DNA of 43,653 bases from IMG/VR virus record IMGVR_UViG_3300025000_000186, positions 1-43,653 of that record, one strand, 5' to 3'. The position numbers were made by a program, and so were the translations under genes. Source of the DNA: a virus. Shown one piece after another: positions 15,150 to 24,450 of the stretch (positions are counted from its first letter, which is position 1; every line of letters starts with the position of its first letter). Under the pieces are notes generated by a model. That model searched no databases and was not told the DNA's origin. It saw only the letters and a program-made list of their open reading frames with translations.

Positions 15150-15295
15150 TAGTAGTTGCCGGCAAAATCGGTATATCTAAGAAGCAACTGCTTGAGGATT
15201 ACTATTATGATGAAATTCCGATAATTTTTGAGAAATACAGCCAGCTCGGAAAAGAAAAAGATGAAGTTGTCGGCTGGGATCAAATGGGTATATAG
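15083..15295 (+). CDS. tail chaperone frameshift extension (gpT-like)
   Basis: This reading frame is expressed as the C-terminal extension of the protein starting at 14706. The 126 residues read before the slip plus 70 residues here give a 196-aa fusion. It reads QRRVESSTGELDEADEHWF and continues with a helical part rich in acidic and aromatic residues. An independent start at GTG 15092 has no good ribosome binding site, so frameshifting is the likely route. In lambda the T part binds tube protein while G binds the tape measure. Confidence 0.78.
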   Translation, partial: QRRVESSTGELDEADEHWFQELIVVAGKIGISKKQLLEDYYYDEIPIIFEKYSQLGKEKDEVVGWDQMGI

Positions 15296-15308
15296 CGAGG
15301 TGAAATAA

Positions 15309-18300
15309 ATGGCAGCAGTTGGAAAAGCTATAAATTTGGGTGAACTTGCAATTGCAATTGCACTTAAAACCGGAGCTCTGGAGCAAGGATTAAATGAGGT
15401 AAAAAAGAAGCTTAATCAGCATGGTAAAGATGTGCAAAAGACTGGTGCTGACTATGACAAGCTTGCTATTGTTGCCGGTGTTGCATTTTACAAGATATCA
15501 TCTGCAATCAGCAGCGGGGTAAAGGCTTTTAATGACTTTAACAGTTCAATGACCGGTTTGAAATCTATTGTTCAAGGAACCGGTGGGAGTTTTCAGGAAG
15601 CACAGGGATTTATTGAAAGCTACATTCAAGATGGCTTAATTCCCGCCTCAAATGCAGCAACAGCCTTAAAAAATCTTCTAGCCCGTGGATTCGGTTTAGA
15701 CGAAGCCGCTACAATACTCACCAGGTTCAAAGATTCTGCAGCATTTGGCAGGCAGGCTTCTTTGACTCTCGGAGAAGCTGTAAGAAGCGCAACAGAAGGC
15801 TTAAAAAATGAAAATTCTATTCTGGTTGATAATGCAGGTGTGACCAAAAATGTATCTGTTATGTGGAAGGAATATGCCCAATCTATTGGGAAAGGTGTTG
15901 ATAGCCTAACGATTGCCGAAAAGCGGCAAGCTGAATTAACCGGTATCATGAAAGAAACACGGTTCCAGATAGGTGATGCAGCAAAGTATTCCGAACAGTT
16001 TGCAGGAACACAGGCCAAAGCTGCAGCTGAATCAGTAAAACTCAATCAGGCATTAGGCGCTTCATTGGTACCCACACTCAATGAACTGTTAAGCATAGGA
16101 ATTCCGGTTATATCAATGTTTACTCAATTTGTTAAAAATAATCCAGAGGTAGTTGCTGCAGTTGTTTTATCGGCTACGGCATTTTTGGGACTGCTAACTG
16201 CATTTACAGCAATATCAGCAGGAGCAAAAATATTAACTCCTGCTATAAAGGAACTGGGCGTTGCCTTAACATTCCTTGAAGCTCATCCTGTAATCCTTGC
16301 CTTATCAGCCATAGCAATAGCATTTGGAACTATCTATCTGCAGGTTAAGAAAAATCAAAAGGCGCAGGAAGATTATAATAAAGCCCTTGCTGAGCATAAC
16401 CGAATAGTAAAGGAAGGCATAACAAAATCAGAAATTCCTTCGCTTCAGGAAAAAGTTAAACAATTAAAAGACCTTTCGAAACAGTACGATGATGTAAACA
16501 AAAAATTGAAAGATGCCAGAGATTTTTCTAACTCTTTCGAAGGTTTTGTTAGGAATACCGCTTCACTCGGGATTCTTCCTACAACATTTGATGCTGAAAT
16601 TAAATATAAAGAACAATTGAAAGATGTTACAGATCAATTAAAAGCACTTGGGGCAACTCAGGAAACTGTTAATAAAGTAATAAGTGAATATGAAACTGCA
16701 ATTAAAGCAGCCAGCAGAGTGACAGCAACGGAATACAATGTAGAAGCAAAGTCTATTGCCCAAAAGCGCGTAGCAGTTGTGGAAACCCAGAATCTGATAA
16801 AAGCTTACAATTCTGCGGAAACCGGTTCTAAAGAATGGTATGATGCTCAACAGAAACTTGCAGAGCAATTTCCTCAGTTTTCTACTGCATCTGGTATTGA
16901 AATAAAAGCCATTGAAGCCGTAACCGCAGCCCAAGACGCAGCAGTCAAAGCCGAGTGGAACATGACAAAAGCCAAAATTGCCATGACCAAGATTGACTTG
17001 CAGAATATCATAACGAATAAACTTGCAACGCTGGAATCAATTGAGGAACAACAGCGGGCACATGAACTATTCAACGAGATAGTTACAGGCAAAAAGACTG
17101 AACGTCCTATGTTTGCAGAAACCCCGGTAACTAAAGCAAAAAAAGAGATTATAGATCTTAGGGAAGAAATGAGGACTCTTGATGCATTTGCGGATCTCGA
17201 TATTGATAAGATACTTGGTGTCAAGCCTTATTCCGGCAATCCATACGAGGCTTATTCAAACAAAGCCCTTGATTCAGCACTGAAAATCCATGACCATAAA
17301 GTCAGAATGTCCGAAATGTCCACAGAGGCTGAAATAAAAGATCTTGAGTCTATCCTCCGTAAATATGTAAAAACGTCTGATGAAAGAATGGATCTGGAGG
17401 AAAGAATATTTGATGCTAAACAAGCTCTCCTGAGCAAAAACCAAGCAGCAGTTGAGAAAAGCATCCAAGATGAAGAAGCCGCACTTGAGAGAAGGACTAA
17501 GTTTTCATTCAACTGGATTGATACTCAAAAGCAAACCGGTACATTTACCGGTGAAGATGAAATTGCAGCATATAAGCGTATGATAGCTTATCACAAGGAA
17601 TATCTTGCGAAAATTAACGTCGATACAAAAATCAGCCAGGAAGAAAGGACAAGGATACAAGATCAAGAAACTACTACCATAAGGGATCTGGAAAGTAGAA
17701 TATACGATATCCGGAAATCCTATGCCGAGCAAGCTGTTAATGAGTATATTGAAGCCCAGCGTAAAAAATATGATACAGAGGAAGCACTTGAAAATGAAAG
17801 GCTGAACAATAAGCTAAAATCTCTTGAAAAGGAATATTCTGACCGTGAGAGGGAAATGAAGGAAGAAGAACGGGAAACCGAGCTTAAGTCACTCTATGAA
17901 CAGGAACGTAGATTTGCGAATGCAGCTACTCAGGAAGGTAAAGACAAATTAAAAGATATCCGGGAGCAAATTGCCAGGTTGCAAAACGAAGGCGAACTAG
18001 ACAGGCTTGAGCAGGAGAAGGAATCCAGGCGCGAAGCCATTGAAGAAGATATTGAAGACAATCAGAAAAAATACAACCAGCTCAGGGAAGATCTTGAAGT
18101 ATCTCAACAAGAAATGCTGGCAGCTGCAATGTCATATGCGAATGAGGCTAATAAAGAACTGACCAAGGGTGCAAATGATATTTCCACATCTCTTCAGGGT
18201 GTAATGAAGCAATTTGATGATAATAGCACGAGTTTAATCCAAAGAGGGCTTGAGAAGCTCCGTACATTGGTAAATGAGTATAAAAAGCTTATGGATAGTC

Positions 18301-18497
18301 TTACTATGAATCCTATAAGCACACCTTCAACTGCTACTAGTGCCGGTAAAGCAGCATCAAGCCAAGCCTCTGTGACGGTAAATGTAAATGACTATGGGGA
18401 TAAAATAATCAACTCAAAAGATGAAACTATAGACTATACAAAAGAACTTTTTGCTACTGCTCAAAACGCAGCAAGGACAGTAGGAGGCACGATATGA
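15309..18497 (+). CDS. tail tape measure protein
   Basis: This 1062-aa protein is the longest of the tail core and sets tail length. It has an N-terminal TP901-like part (GLEAxxLNEVKKKLNQHGKD-type helix, then LKSIVQGTGGSFQEAQGF). A hydrophobic region at about residues 264-345 (AAVVLSATAFLGLLTAFTAI) may insert into the host membrane during DNA entry. Long Glu/Lys/Arg-rich coiled coils lie at about 690-950. No peptidase or lysozyme domain is apparent. Position directly after the frameshifting chaperones confirms the role. Confidence 0.93.
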   Translation: MAAVGKAINLGELAIAIALKTGALEQGLNEVKKKLNQHGKDVQKTGADYDKLAIVAGVAFYKISSAISSGVKAFNDFNSSMTGLKSIVQGTGGSFQEAQGFIESYIQDGLIPASNAATALKNLLARGFGLDEAATILTRFKDSAAFGRQASLTLGEAVRSATEGLKNENSILVDNAGVTKNVSVMWKEYAQSIGKGVDSLTIAEKRQAELTGIMKETRFQIGDAAKYSEQFAGTQAKAAAESVKLNQALGASLVPTLNELLSIGIPVISMFTQFVKNNPEVVAAVVLSATAFLGLLTAFTAISAGAKILTPAIKELGVALTFLEAHPVILALSAIAIAFGTIYLQVKKNQKAQEDYNKALAEHNRIVKEGITKSEIPSLQEKVKQLKDLSKQYDDVNKKLKDARDFSNSFEGFVRNTASLGILPTTFDAEIKYKEQLKDVTDQLKALGATQETVNKVISEYETAIKAASRVTATEYNVEAKSIAQKRVAVVETQNLIKAYNSAETGSKEWYDAQQKLAEQFPQFSTASGIEIKAIEAVTAAQDAAVKAEWNMTKAKIAMTKIDLQNIITNKLATLESIEEQQRAHELFNEIVTGKKTERPMFAETPVTKAKKEIIDLREEMRTLDAFADLDIDKILGVKPYSGNPYEAYSNKALDSALKIHDHKVRMSEMSTEAEIKDLESILRKYVKTSDERMDLEERIFDAKQALLSKNQAAVEKSIQDEEAALERRTKFSFNWIDTQKQTGTFTGEDEIAAYKRMIAYHKEYLAKINVDTKISQEERTRIQDQETTTIRDLESRIYDIRKSYAEQAVNEYIEAQRKKYDTEEALENERLNNKLKSLEKEYSDREREMKEEERETELKSLYEQERRFANAATQEGKDKLKDIREQIARLQNEGELDRLEQEKESRREAIEEDIEDNQKKYNQLREDLEVSQQEMLAAAMSYANEANKELTKGANDISTSLQGVMKQFDDNSTSLIQRGLEKLRTLVNEYKKLMDSLTMNPISTPSTATSAGKAASSQASVTVNVNDYGDKIINSKDETIDYTKELFATAQNAARTVGGTI

Positions 18498-19237
18498 GCG
18501 GATTAACTTTTAACGGAAAGCATTCCTTTACAGATATGGGGCTGATTATGTTTTCAAAAAATCGCCCTATTCGCCCTGAGCCTAAATCAATAATCGAAGA
18601 CATTCCCGGGATGGATGGAGAACTCGATTACAGCGCGGTCAATCCTGATAACAGGGTAAAGTATAAATCTGTCACGGATGAAATTGAGTTTCTATTTGCT
18701 GAAAAGAGTATGGCCAATGTCAGGACAAAAGCTCATTTAATTGCTGCATGGTTGGCCTGTGGGGAAGCGCAGTTGATCTATGACGATGATCCTAATGTTT
18801 ATTATTTGGCAATGGCTGCAAATAGGCTGGATTTGGAAAATCAAATTATAAAACTAAGAAGATTTACTATACAATTCAAGCGCCGTCCATTCGGATTTTC
18901 AACTACGCTGTTTAATCAGGCATATGTTGTGACGGAGCCAGCATCTAAGGTAATTGCAAACCCGGGATTGTTTGTCCGCCCCAAATTTACTCTGACAGGC
19001 GTATTTACCACACTGACGCTGACCTGCGGAAGTAAAACACTGACTTACAATGAAGCAAATGCCGGAGCATCTATAGTGATTGATAATATGCAGTGCATAA
19101 AAGACGGTAGTATTAATAAAAACAATATGCTTTCAGGGGAATTCTTTGAATTCGTAAATGGCAACAATACCCTTATAATCGGCGGCACCGGGTTAAATTG
19201 TACCGTAACAGTAACATTCCGACCACAATATCTCTAA
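18494..19237 (+). CDS. distal tail protein (Dit-like)
   Basis: This 247-aa protein overlaps the tape measure stop and precedes the tail tip protein, the usual Dit position. The N-terminal region MSGLTFNGKHSFTDMGLIM and IPGMDGELDYSAVN is characteristic of siphovirus family distal tail proteins (PF05709-like). The C-terminal half is a beta galectin-like module (VFTTLTLTCGSKTLTYN). It forms the hexameric hub linking tube to the tail tip. Confidence 0.88.
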   Translation: MSGLTFNGKHSFTDMGLIMFSKNRPIRPEPKSIIEDIPGMDGELDYSAVNPDNRVKYKSVTDEIEFLFAEKSMANVRTKAHLIAAWLACGEAQLIYDDDPNVYYLAMAANRLDLENQIIKLRRFTIQFKRRPFGFSTTLFNQAYVVTEPASKVIANPGLFVRPKFTLTGVFTTLTLTCGSKTLTYNEANAGASIVIDNMQCIKDGSINKNNMLSGEFFEFVNGNNTLIIGGTGLNCTVTVTFRPQYL

Positions 19238-19249
19238 GGCGGTGATACC

Positions 19250-22200
19250 TTGAACTATCCAATAGTTTTTGATAAGTTTGAAACAGATTTTACAAAACTG
19301 GGGCTTGCAGTCCTGGACAATGCCTATAACGTAAAAATACGAGAAGTGATCAATGGAGAGTTTATACTCTCCTTTATCTTACCTCCGACTGATCAGAAGT
19401 GGCAGTATCTCCATGAAGAATACTTTGTCCTGGTAGATGGCCAGCTTTTCAGGATGAGAACTTTTGAAGACAGTATGGATAGCTCCGGGAAACTTGCTTC
19501 AAATGTACAGTGTGAGCATGTATGGTATGATTCCAATGACTGCAAGCATATTCCATCCTTTGAAATGATAGGGGCCACTCCAAGACAGATTTTAGAGGCT
19601 GCATTCGTTGGTACAAGGTTCGTTTTGGGAACTGTTGATGAAGAGCTTGAAAATACTGACATTATGATGAGTAAGACCAATCCTGCAGCCATAGTAAACC
19701 AGCTTATAGAAAATGTTGGCGGAGAGGTTGAGAGGAATAATTGGACAATCGGGCTGAGGGTAAGACTTGGTAATAATAACGGTGTGCAATTCCGGATAGG
19801 GAAAAACCTTTCAGGTATAAAGAGAACTATTGACTCCAGGGGATTAACAACCAGACTTTACCCTTATGGAGTTGATGATCTTGACATAACTTCTGTAAAT
19901 GACAGTATTGCTTATCTTGACAGCCAGTACATCAATAATTATGACTATATCCATGTAAACAAAAAAGAGTACAGGGATATTGAAGATCCTGCAGAGTTAA
20001 AAGCAAAAGCACTGGAGGAGTTTTCTACAGCAGAATATGACGGGATAGACAAGCCGAAAGTTACTCTTCAAATTGACATTGTGGAACTTAATAAACTATC
20101 AGGCTATATTCTAGAATCTTTTGTAATTGGTGATACGGTCCGTACAATTATGGATGATCTCAGTATTGATATTTCAGCCAGAATAATGGAGTACGACAGA
20201 TATCCATATGAAGCCCAAAAGTCCAATGTCACACTGGCAAATTTCACTCAGAACGCAGGTAAGCTCCTTGTAAACCTTTCCGAAACCAGAAACAGGTTTT
20301 TGGATTTGACTACAATTGGTGGTAAAGTAAAGGTTGCATGGCTTGAAAATATTATCGCAAAGCTTCAGACGGAGATTGAAACAGGACTTTTGAAGAAGGT
20401 TGCCATGCATGACTATGGAGATGTGTGGGTCGATGATATTGAGAATCCCACTAAAGCCATGGCTATAGTTAATGGAATGTTTGCCATTTCAAATTCAAGA
20501 AAGGAAAATGGAGATTGGATCTGGAGAACCTTTGGAAATGGAGACGGATTCACTGCTGATCTAATTACAGCAGGAAAAATACTGGCTCAATTTATTGAGG
20601 TTCTTCCGGATGCAAACATTCAAAGCGCAGTACAGTGGAATGATGCCCTTGCTACTCTTAACGATTTCGTTAATGTAATATACCCTTCAGATGTTGACTA
20701 TCTGCAATCTCAGATAGATGGTAATATTACATCGTGGTTTTATGATGGAGTTCCTTCATTGGCAAACTTACCAGCAAGTAATTGGGTTACCGATGGCGAA
20801 AAGGATGTCCATTTGGGAGATCTGTATTACGATAATTTATCCGGTTATGTATATAGATTCAGACATACAACAGTTTATGAATGGTTCAGAATAACCGATA
20901 CAGACATTACAAAAGCCTTGTCTGATGCAGCAGCAGCACAGGATACTGCAGACAGTAAACGCAGGGCGTTTTCTCAAACTCCGGTTCCACCTTATGACAT
21001 TGGGGATCTATGGGCTGGAGGATCCGTTGCTGATTTAAAGAGATGCAAAACCGCCAAGGTATTAGGTCAGAGTTATTCTGCAGCAGATTGGGAATTGGCT
21101 ACAAAATATACCGATGACACCACAGTAAACAATCTACAGGTTGGCGGTAGAAATCTATTTCCGAGAAGTTTGTATAGTGCAACATATTTTTACGATGGGT
21201 TCACTACTGGTAAAAGCGGCTATGGGTTTCAGCTTGTAAATGTTTATTCACCTCCGACAAATGGATTGATGGCACTTAAACAAAATCAACAGTATACTGT
21301 AAGTTTTCTTGCCTGGTGTACCACTGGAACGACTTCGCTCATAGTTGATTTGTACCCCGATACATTGCCCGAAACCACATTCCCAATTACTACTACACCA
21401 ACAAAATTCACATGGACACTTAGTTCAGCACACGCCGATATGTTGTCATGCAGACTTAGAACATTTCATGACGGTTCGGTAATGGTTAATATTACCGATA
21501 TCAAGCTTGAAGAAGGCAACAAAGCTACAGACTGGACACCTGCACCAGAGGATGTACAGGCAGCAGCAGAAGCAGTGGCAGCAGCACAGTCGGCTCTCGC
21601 TCAAGCAAATGCAGAAGCCTATGCTGATGGTATTGTTACAGCAGAAGAACAGGCAAGAATTAATGAAGCAGCATCAATATTAGCCACAGCAAACTTAGCA
21701 TATACTCAAGCTACTACCAACAACATAAACCTTATCAAAAACGGTGGAGCAGAGATATATACAGGCAAGGCAGGGACTAATATACCTGATGGGTGGCTTA
21801 CTTGGGTTAGTGATGTGAATACCTTATGTACTAGACGTACTGGGGATGGATGGGTAATAAATGGTGGAGCAAGTCTTGAAATTAATAGTAATGCAAGCAC
21901 AACATCTTACGGAGGATACCATCAATATATTTACGGATTAAAGGTGGGTAGTCAATATACCGCATCTTGCAAAATTGGAACTCATAGATGTAGTGGGTAT
22001 CTTAGATTTGCTTGTCTTGATATTAATGATGTAACTTTGAATCTTATAGATTCAACTCAGGTTGTCGATAATCAAACTCCTCAGAACGTAAAAGTAACAG
22101 CCATTATACCCGCAAACACTTACAGAATATATATTCAAATAATTAAAACGTCAACTATTTCTGGTCAACCAAACAGTTACCTCTTTGTCGACAACATCAA

Positions 22201-23065
22201 ACTTGAAGAAGGCGCAGTCCAGACGGCTTATGTGGAAACTGAATTGGGTTCAAGTGATGTGCTGAATAATAGTGTTCAGCAAGACACTCTTTACAGTAAC
22301 GTAAAAGTATCACCAACGGTTGGGATTCAAGTACTTGATGCCTCAAGTAACGAGCGGATCCGGCTCGGTAATTATGCCGTTGGTAAATATGGACTCATGA
22401 TCAAAAATGCTGCAGGTAATGCTACCGTACTTGACCAAGATGGCCTCATCCAGTCCTGGGGTGATTCAATAGTTGATGATGTGGATGCCACTCACAAACT
22501 GAAACTTAAATTTTACATTCCGCCCGAAACTCTATCTATTAAAAAGTTCATACTAAATTTCTCAAGGGAAGCATACAGAGCAACTACTAAAGGCGGAACA
22601 GCAGGTGGCGATCATCGACACCAAATGATGACAACGTCAGGAACTCCGTTATCTAGCAATGCTGTTACGGCTATGTTAAGTCCAAGTGGAACGGCCTCTG
22701 TTTTGACGGCAAAAGCGAATAGATATCAGTTTGTTGCAGGTGATTCTTCCGGAGGCAGTGGCGTAACTTTGTATTGTGAATCTCCTGGTGGAAGTATGCA
22801 AGTGTATACAAAAGGAGCTTCTGGGGAACATACACATCCTGAAGATTACGGCATTTACGAAGGCACAACAGCTACTGGAGTAAAAGTTTATATCGACGGC
22901 GTTTTGCGGCTAGATAACGGTGGAGGTGGCTACACGACAGATCAAGCAAATCTTGATTTGTCAGCATGGATCACAACACCAGGGGCCCACACTCTTGAAC
23001 TATCCAGTTCACAACTCGGAAGGATCAATGCAGCCTACTTCATTCAGGTTTTCTTGGGTGTATAA
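19250..23065 (+). CDS. tail tip protein with fibre modules (Tal-like)
   Basis: This 1271-aa modular protein starts at TTG. Residues about 1-370 match prophage endopeptidase tail/Tal proteins, which form the tip below Dit. A middle region holds a collar and spacer segments. Two carbohydrate-binding-like modules follow, beginning VGGRNLFPRS (about 630) and NLIKNGGAEIYTG (about 826), separated by an Ala-rich helix (AAEAVAAAQSALAQANAEAY). The C-terminus has HxH-type motifs, GDHRHQ and GEHTHPE (about 1121 and 1194), like metal-stabilised trimeric fibres. It probably binds host surface glycans. Confidence 0.85.
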   Translation: MNYPIVFDKFETDFTKLGLAVLDNAYNVKIREVINGEFILSFILPPTDQKWQYLHEEYFVLVDGQLFRMRTFEDSMDSSGKLASNVQCEHVWYDSNDCKHIPSFEMIGATPRQILEAAFVGTRFVLGTVDEELENTDIMMSKTNPAAIVNQLIENVGGEVERNNWTIGLRVRLGNNNGVQFRIGKNLSGIKRTIDSRGLTTRLYPYGVDDLDITSVNDSIAYLDSQYINNYDYIHVNKKEYRDIEDPAELKAKALEEFSTAEYDGIDKPKVTLQIDIVELNKLSGYILESFVIGDTVRTIMDDLSIDISARIMEYDRYPYEAQKSNVTLANFTQNAGKLLVNLSETRNRFLDLTTIGGKVKVAWLENIIAKLQTEIETGLLKKVAMHDYGDVWVDDIENPTKAMAIVNGMFAISNSRKENGDWIWRTFGNGDGFTADLITAGKILAQFIEVLPDANIQSAVQWNDALATLNDFVNVIYPSDVDYLQSQIDGNITSWFYDGVPSLANLPASNWVTDGEKDVHLGDLYYDNLSGYVYRFRHTTVYEWFRITDTDITKALSDAAAAQDTADSKRRAFSQTPVPPYDIGDLWAGGSVADLKRCKTAKVLGQSYSAADWELATKYTDDTTVNNLQVGGRNLFPRSLYSATYFYDGFTTGKSGYGFQLVNVYSPPTNGLMALKQNQQYTVSFLAWCTTGTTSLIVDLYPDTLPETTFPITTTPTKFTWTLSSAHADMLSCRLRTFHDGSVMVNITDIKLEEGNKATDWTPAPEDVQAAAEAVAAAQSALAQANAEAYADGIVTAEEQARINEAASILATANLAYTQATTNNINLIKNGGAEIYTGKAGTNIPDGWLTWVSDVNTLCTRRTGDGWVINGGASLEINSNASTTSYGGYHQYIYGLKVGSQYTASCKIGTHRCSGYLRFACLDINDVTLNLIDSTQVVDNQTPQNVKVTAIIPANTYRIYIQIIKTSTISGQPNSYLFVDNIKLEEGAVQTAYVETELGSSDVLNNSVQQDTLYSNVKVSPTVGIQVLDASSNERIRLGNYAVGKYGLMIKNAAGNATVLDQDGLIQSWGDSIVDDVDATHKLKLKFYIPPETLSIKKFILNFSREAYRATTKGGTAGGDHRHQMMTTSGTPLSSNAVTAMLSPSGTASVLTAKANRYQFVAGDSSGGSGVTLYCESPGGSMQVYTKGASGEHTHPEDYGIYEGTTATGVKVYIDGVLRLDNGGGGYTTDQANLDLSAWITTPGAHTLELSSSQLGRINAAYFIQVFLGV

Positions 23066-23066
23066 G

Positions 23067-23252
23067 CTACTCCTCAAACTCAATGTTTTCAATGGCAAAC
23101 TGCAAGCAGGAGTTGATAAGCTCATTCCTGCTTCTGTTTGTTTTTTTCGATAATTCGTCTAGGTCTTTAACTGTTTCAATTTTAAGCCGAACCGAGAAAG
23201 TAATGTACTCTTCCTCTGGCTTTGCTGTAATTTTTAATTTTTTATCCGCCAT
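23067..23252 (-). CDS. leftward ribbon-helix-helix (CopG-like) protein
   Basis: This 61-aa protein lies antisense to the surrounding late genes. It has a strand EYITFSVRLKIETVKDLDEL followed by helix-turn-helix residues KTNRSRNELINSCLQFAIEN, typical of CopG/MetJ regulators. The ribosome binding site is weak (GGGTG). It diverges from the DUF5317-like gene across an operator-containing promoter, so it probably regulates that gene and itself. This looks like a small lysogenic-expression cassette placed between the tail and lysis genes. Confidence 0.7.
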   Translation of the reverse strand: MADKKLKITAKPEEEYITFSVRLKIETVKDLDELSKKTNRSRNELINSCLQFAIENIEFEE

Positions 23253-23279
23253 GTGTTTTCACCCAAAACCATTATATGA

Positions 23280-23328
23280 TTGTATCTTATGTATTCATAT
23301 GTTATAATATGTAACATAAATATGTTAC
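23280..23328 (+). promoter_or_regulatory. promoter and dyad operator of the RHH/membrane cassette
   Basis: TTGTAT (23280-23285), a 17-nt spacer and TATAAT (23303-23308) form a rightward promoter. GTAACAT (23311-23317) and ATGTTAC (23322-23328), separated by AAAT, form a perfect inverted repeat over the transcription start. This is a likely repressor site for the divergent RHH protein. Confidence 0.65.
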
Positions 23329-23342
23329 TAGATGGTGATTAA

Positions 23343-23699
23343 ATGGTTAACATTCCGGTTTTTTTAATAGTCATTATTGCAATAAACATTCTTGTATACT
23401 TGATATACAGGAATTATTACGGTTTGCTCTTTTGCGGGACAGGTATATTTCTGAATTTCTTGGTTATGAGTTTAAATGGATTTAAAATGCCCGTAAGAAC
23501 TAGCACCCTGATTCTTTCTGATAAATACTGCATGCTTACAGGTGAATCGAAATTATGGTTCCTGGCAGATATTATAAAAATCAGCAATATAATTTTGAGC
23601 ATTGGAGATATTGTAGTGATTATAGGAGTCTTGGTTTTGTTGCTTAATTTGACCATGGACATTAAGTTACATATAAAAGAGGTATCAAATGGAAGATAG
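23343..23699 (+). CDS. DUF5317-like membrane protein
   Basis: This 118-aa protein has three or four hydrophobic spans (about residues 5-20, 27-45, 70-90 and 92-106). The sequence NGFKMPVRTSTLILSDKYCMLTGESKLWFLADII...SIGDIVVIIGV matches what I recall of DUF5317 proteins. The function is unknown. Its own promoter with operator and the opposed RHH gene suggest it is expressed outside the late program, perhaps as a lysogenic conversion or exclusion gene. It overlaps the next small membrane ORF. Confidence 0.6.
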   Translation: MVNIPVFLIVIIAINILVYLIYRNYYGLLFCGTGIFLNFLVMSLNGFKMPVRTSTLILSDKYCMLTGESKLWFLADIIKISNIILSIGDIVVIIGVLVLLLNLTMDIKLHIKEVSNGR

Positions 23700-23793
23700 G
23701 TTTGGATTCTTAGAAAAGCTTTTAATATGCATCTTGGTGCTTTTCTTAATTACAATTCTTGGCATAGTTATAGACCCTATACAAACGGTATAG
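23689..23793 (+). CDS. 34-aa single-span membrane peptide
   Basis: The ATG lies 11 nt before the end of the preceding gene, with GAGG-type spacing (AAAGAGGTATCAAATG), so it is translationally coupled. The product MEDRFGFLEKLLICILVLFL continues with a hydrophobic helix and a short polar tail. It is too short for automated calling. It could be a partner of the DUF5317-like protein or a small holin-related peptide. Confidence 0.5.
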   Translation: MEDRFGFLEKLLICILVLFLITILGIVIDPIQTV

Positions 23794-23817
23794 TACATAT
23801 CAATCTAAATAGATGTA

Positions 23818-23855
23818 AGAGGGCGAAGGAGAGAACAACTCCAACGCCCTTTTTG
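23818..23855 (+). terminator. terminator after the membrane cassette
   Basis: GGGCG (23821-23825) pairs with CGCCC (23845-23849), with an inner GGAG/CTCC stem, followed by TTTTTG. Confidence 0.75.
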
Positions 23856-23858
23856 CTT

Positions 23859-23901
23859 ACCTTCCTTATCGCTACGGGAGCAGACAAAGGAAGGTTTTTT
23901 C
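23859..23901 (+). terminator. second terminator before the holin
   Basis: ACCTTCCTT (23859-23867) pairs perfectly with AAGGAAGGT (23887-23895), followed by TTTTTTC. Two consecutive terminators isolate the cassette from the lysis genes. The late transcript must read through or be antiterminated, or the lysis genes have another start. Confidence 0.78.
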
Positions 23902-23931
23902 ATTATATAACAAAATACGGGAGGGATGCAA

Positions 23932-24450
23932 GTGTATGAACTGTTTAACAAGGTTCTTGAAACCGTAAAGCCTGCCATAGCATTGCTAGGGGCATGCATT
24001 ACTTATCTTATTTTTCCGGAGGAATCATTTATTGGTTGGTGTATTGCTTTATGGGTGGCCGTGGTTTTGGATCTGCTTACCAGATGGTATGCGATATTCA
24101 AGAAGGCGGGAGGGGTAAAAAAAGCATTAAAAACTAAAGTATGGAGTTCACAGGCAATGTTTGAGAAGACCAGCATAAAAATCATATCCTATCTGGTGAT
24201 CCAGATCCTAGCCGGGCTGTCAATGAGACTTGTGGACATACCGTATATCAGCAACATTGTGGCTACAGTAGTTTATGCTTTTCTGTTCTTCCGGGAGTTT
24301 ACCAGTAACATTGAAAACCTTATTGATGCTGGAGCTGATTACTTGCAGCCGCTGTTGTTCTGGATGAAAAAAAAGGAAGGCAAAGTACTTGAAAATGAAC
24401 AATCAAGCACTGAGCTACCTAATATTGAATCAAAGGAGGAGGGAGAATGA
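23932..24450 (+). CDS. phage holin (toxin secretion/lysis family)
   Basis: This 172-aa membrane protein resembles Phage_holin_4 (Cph1/TcdE-type). Spans lie at about residues 10-27, 32-48, 80-98 and 104-120, with the recognisable DLLTRWYAIFKKAGGV and NIENLIDAG segments. GTG 23932 is preferred, because GGGAGGG lies 6 nt upstream; ATG 23926 would abut it. A charged C-terminal tail (ESKEEGE) ends the protein. It overlaps the amidase gene, forming the lysis cassette. It makes membrane holes that release the endolysin. Confidence 0.88.
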   Translation: MYELFNKVLETVKPAIALLGACITYLIFPEESFIGWCIALWVAVVLDLLTRWYAIFKKAGGVKKALKTKVWSSQAMFEKTSIKIISYLVIQILAGLSMRLVDIPYISNIVATVVYAFLFFREFTSNIENLIDAGADYLQPLLFWMKKKEGKVLENEQSSTELPNIESKEEGE

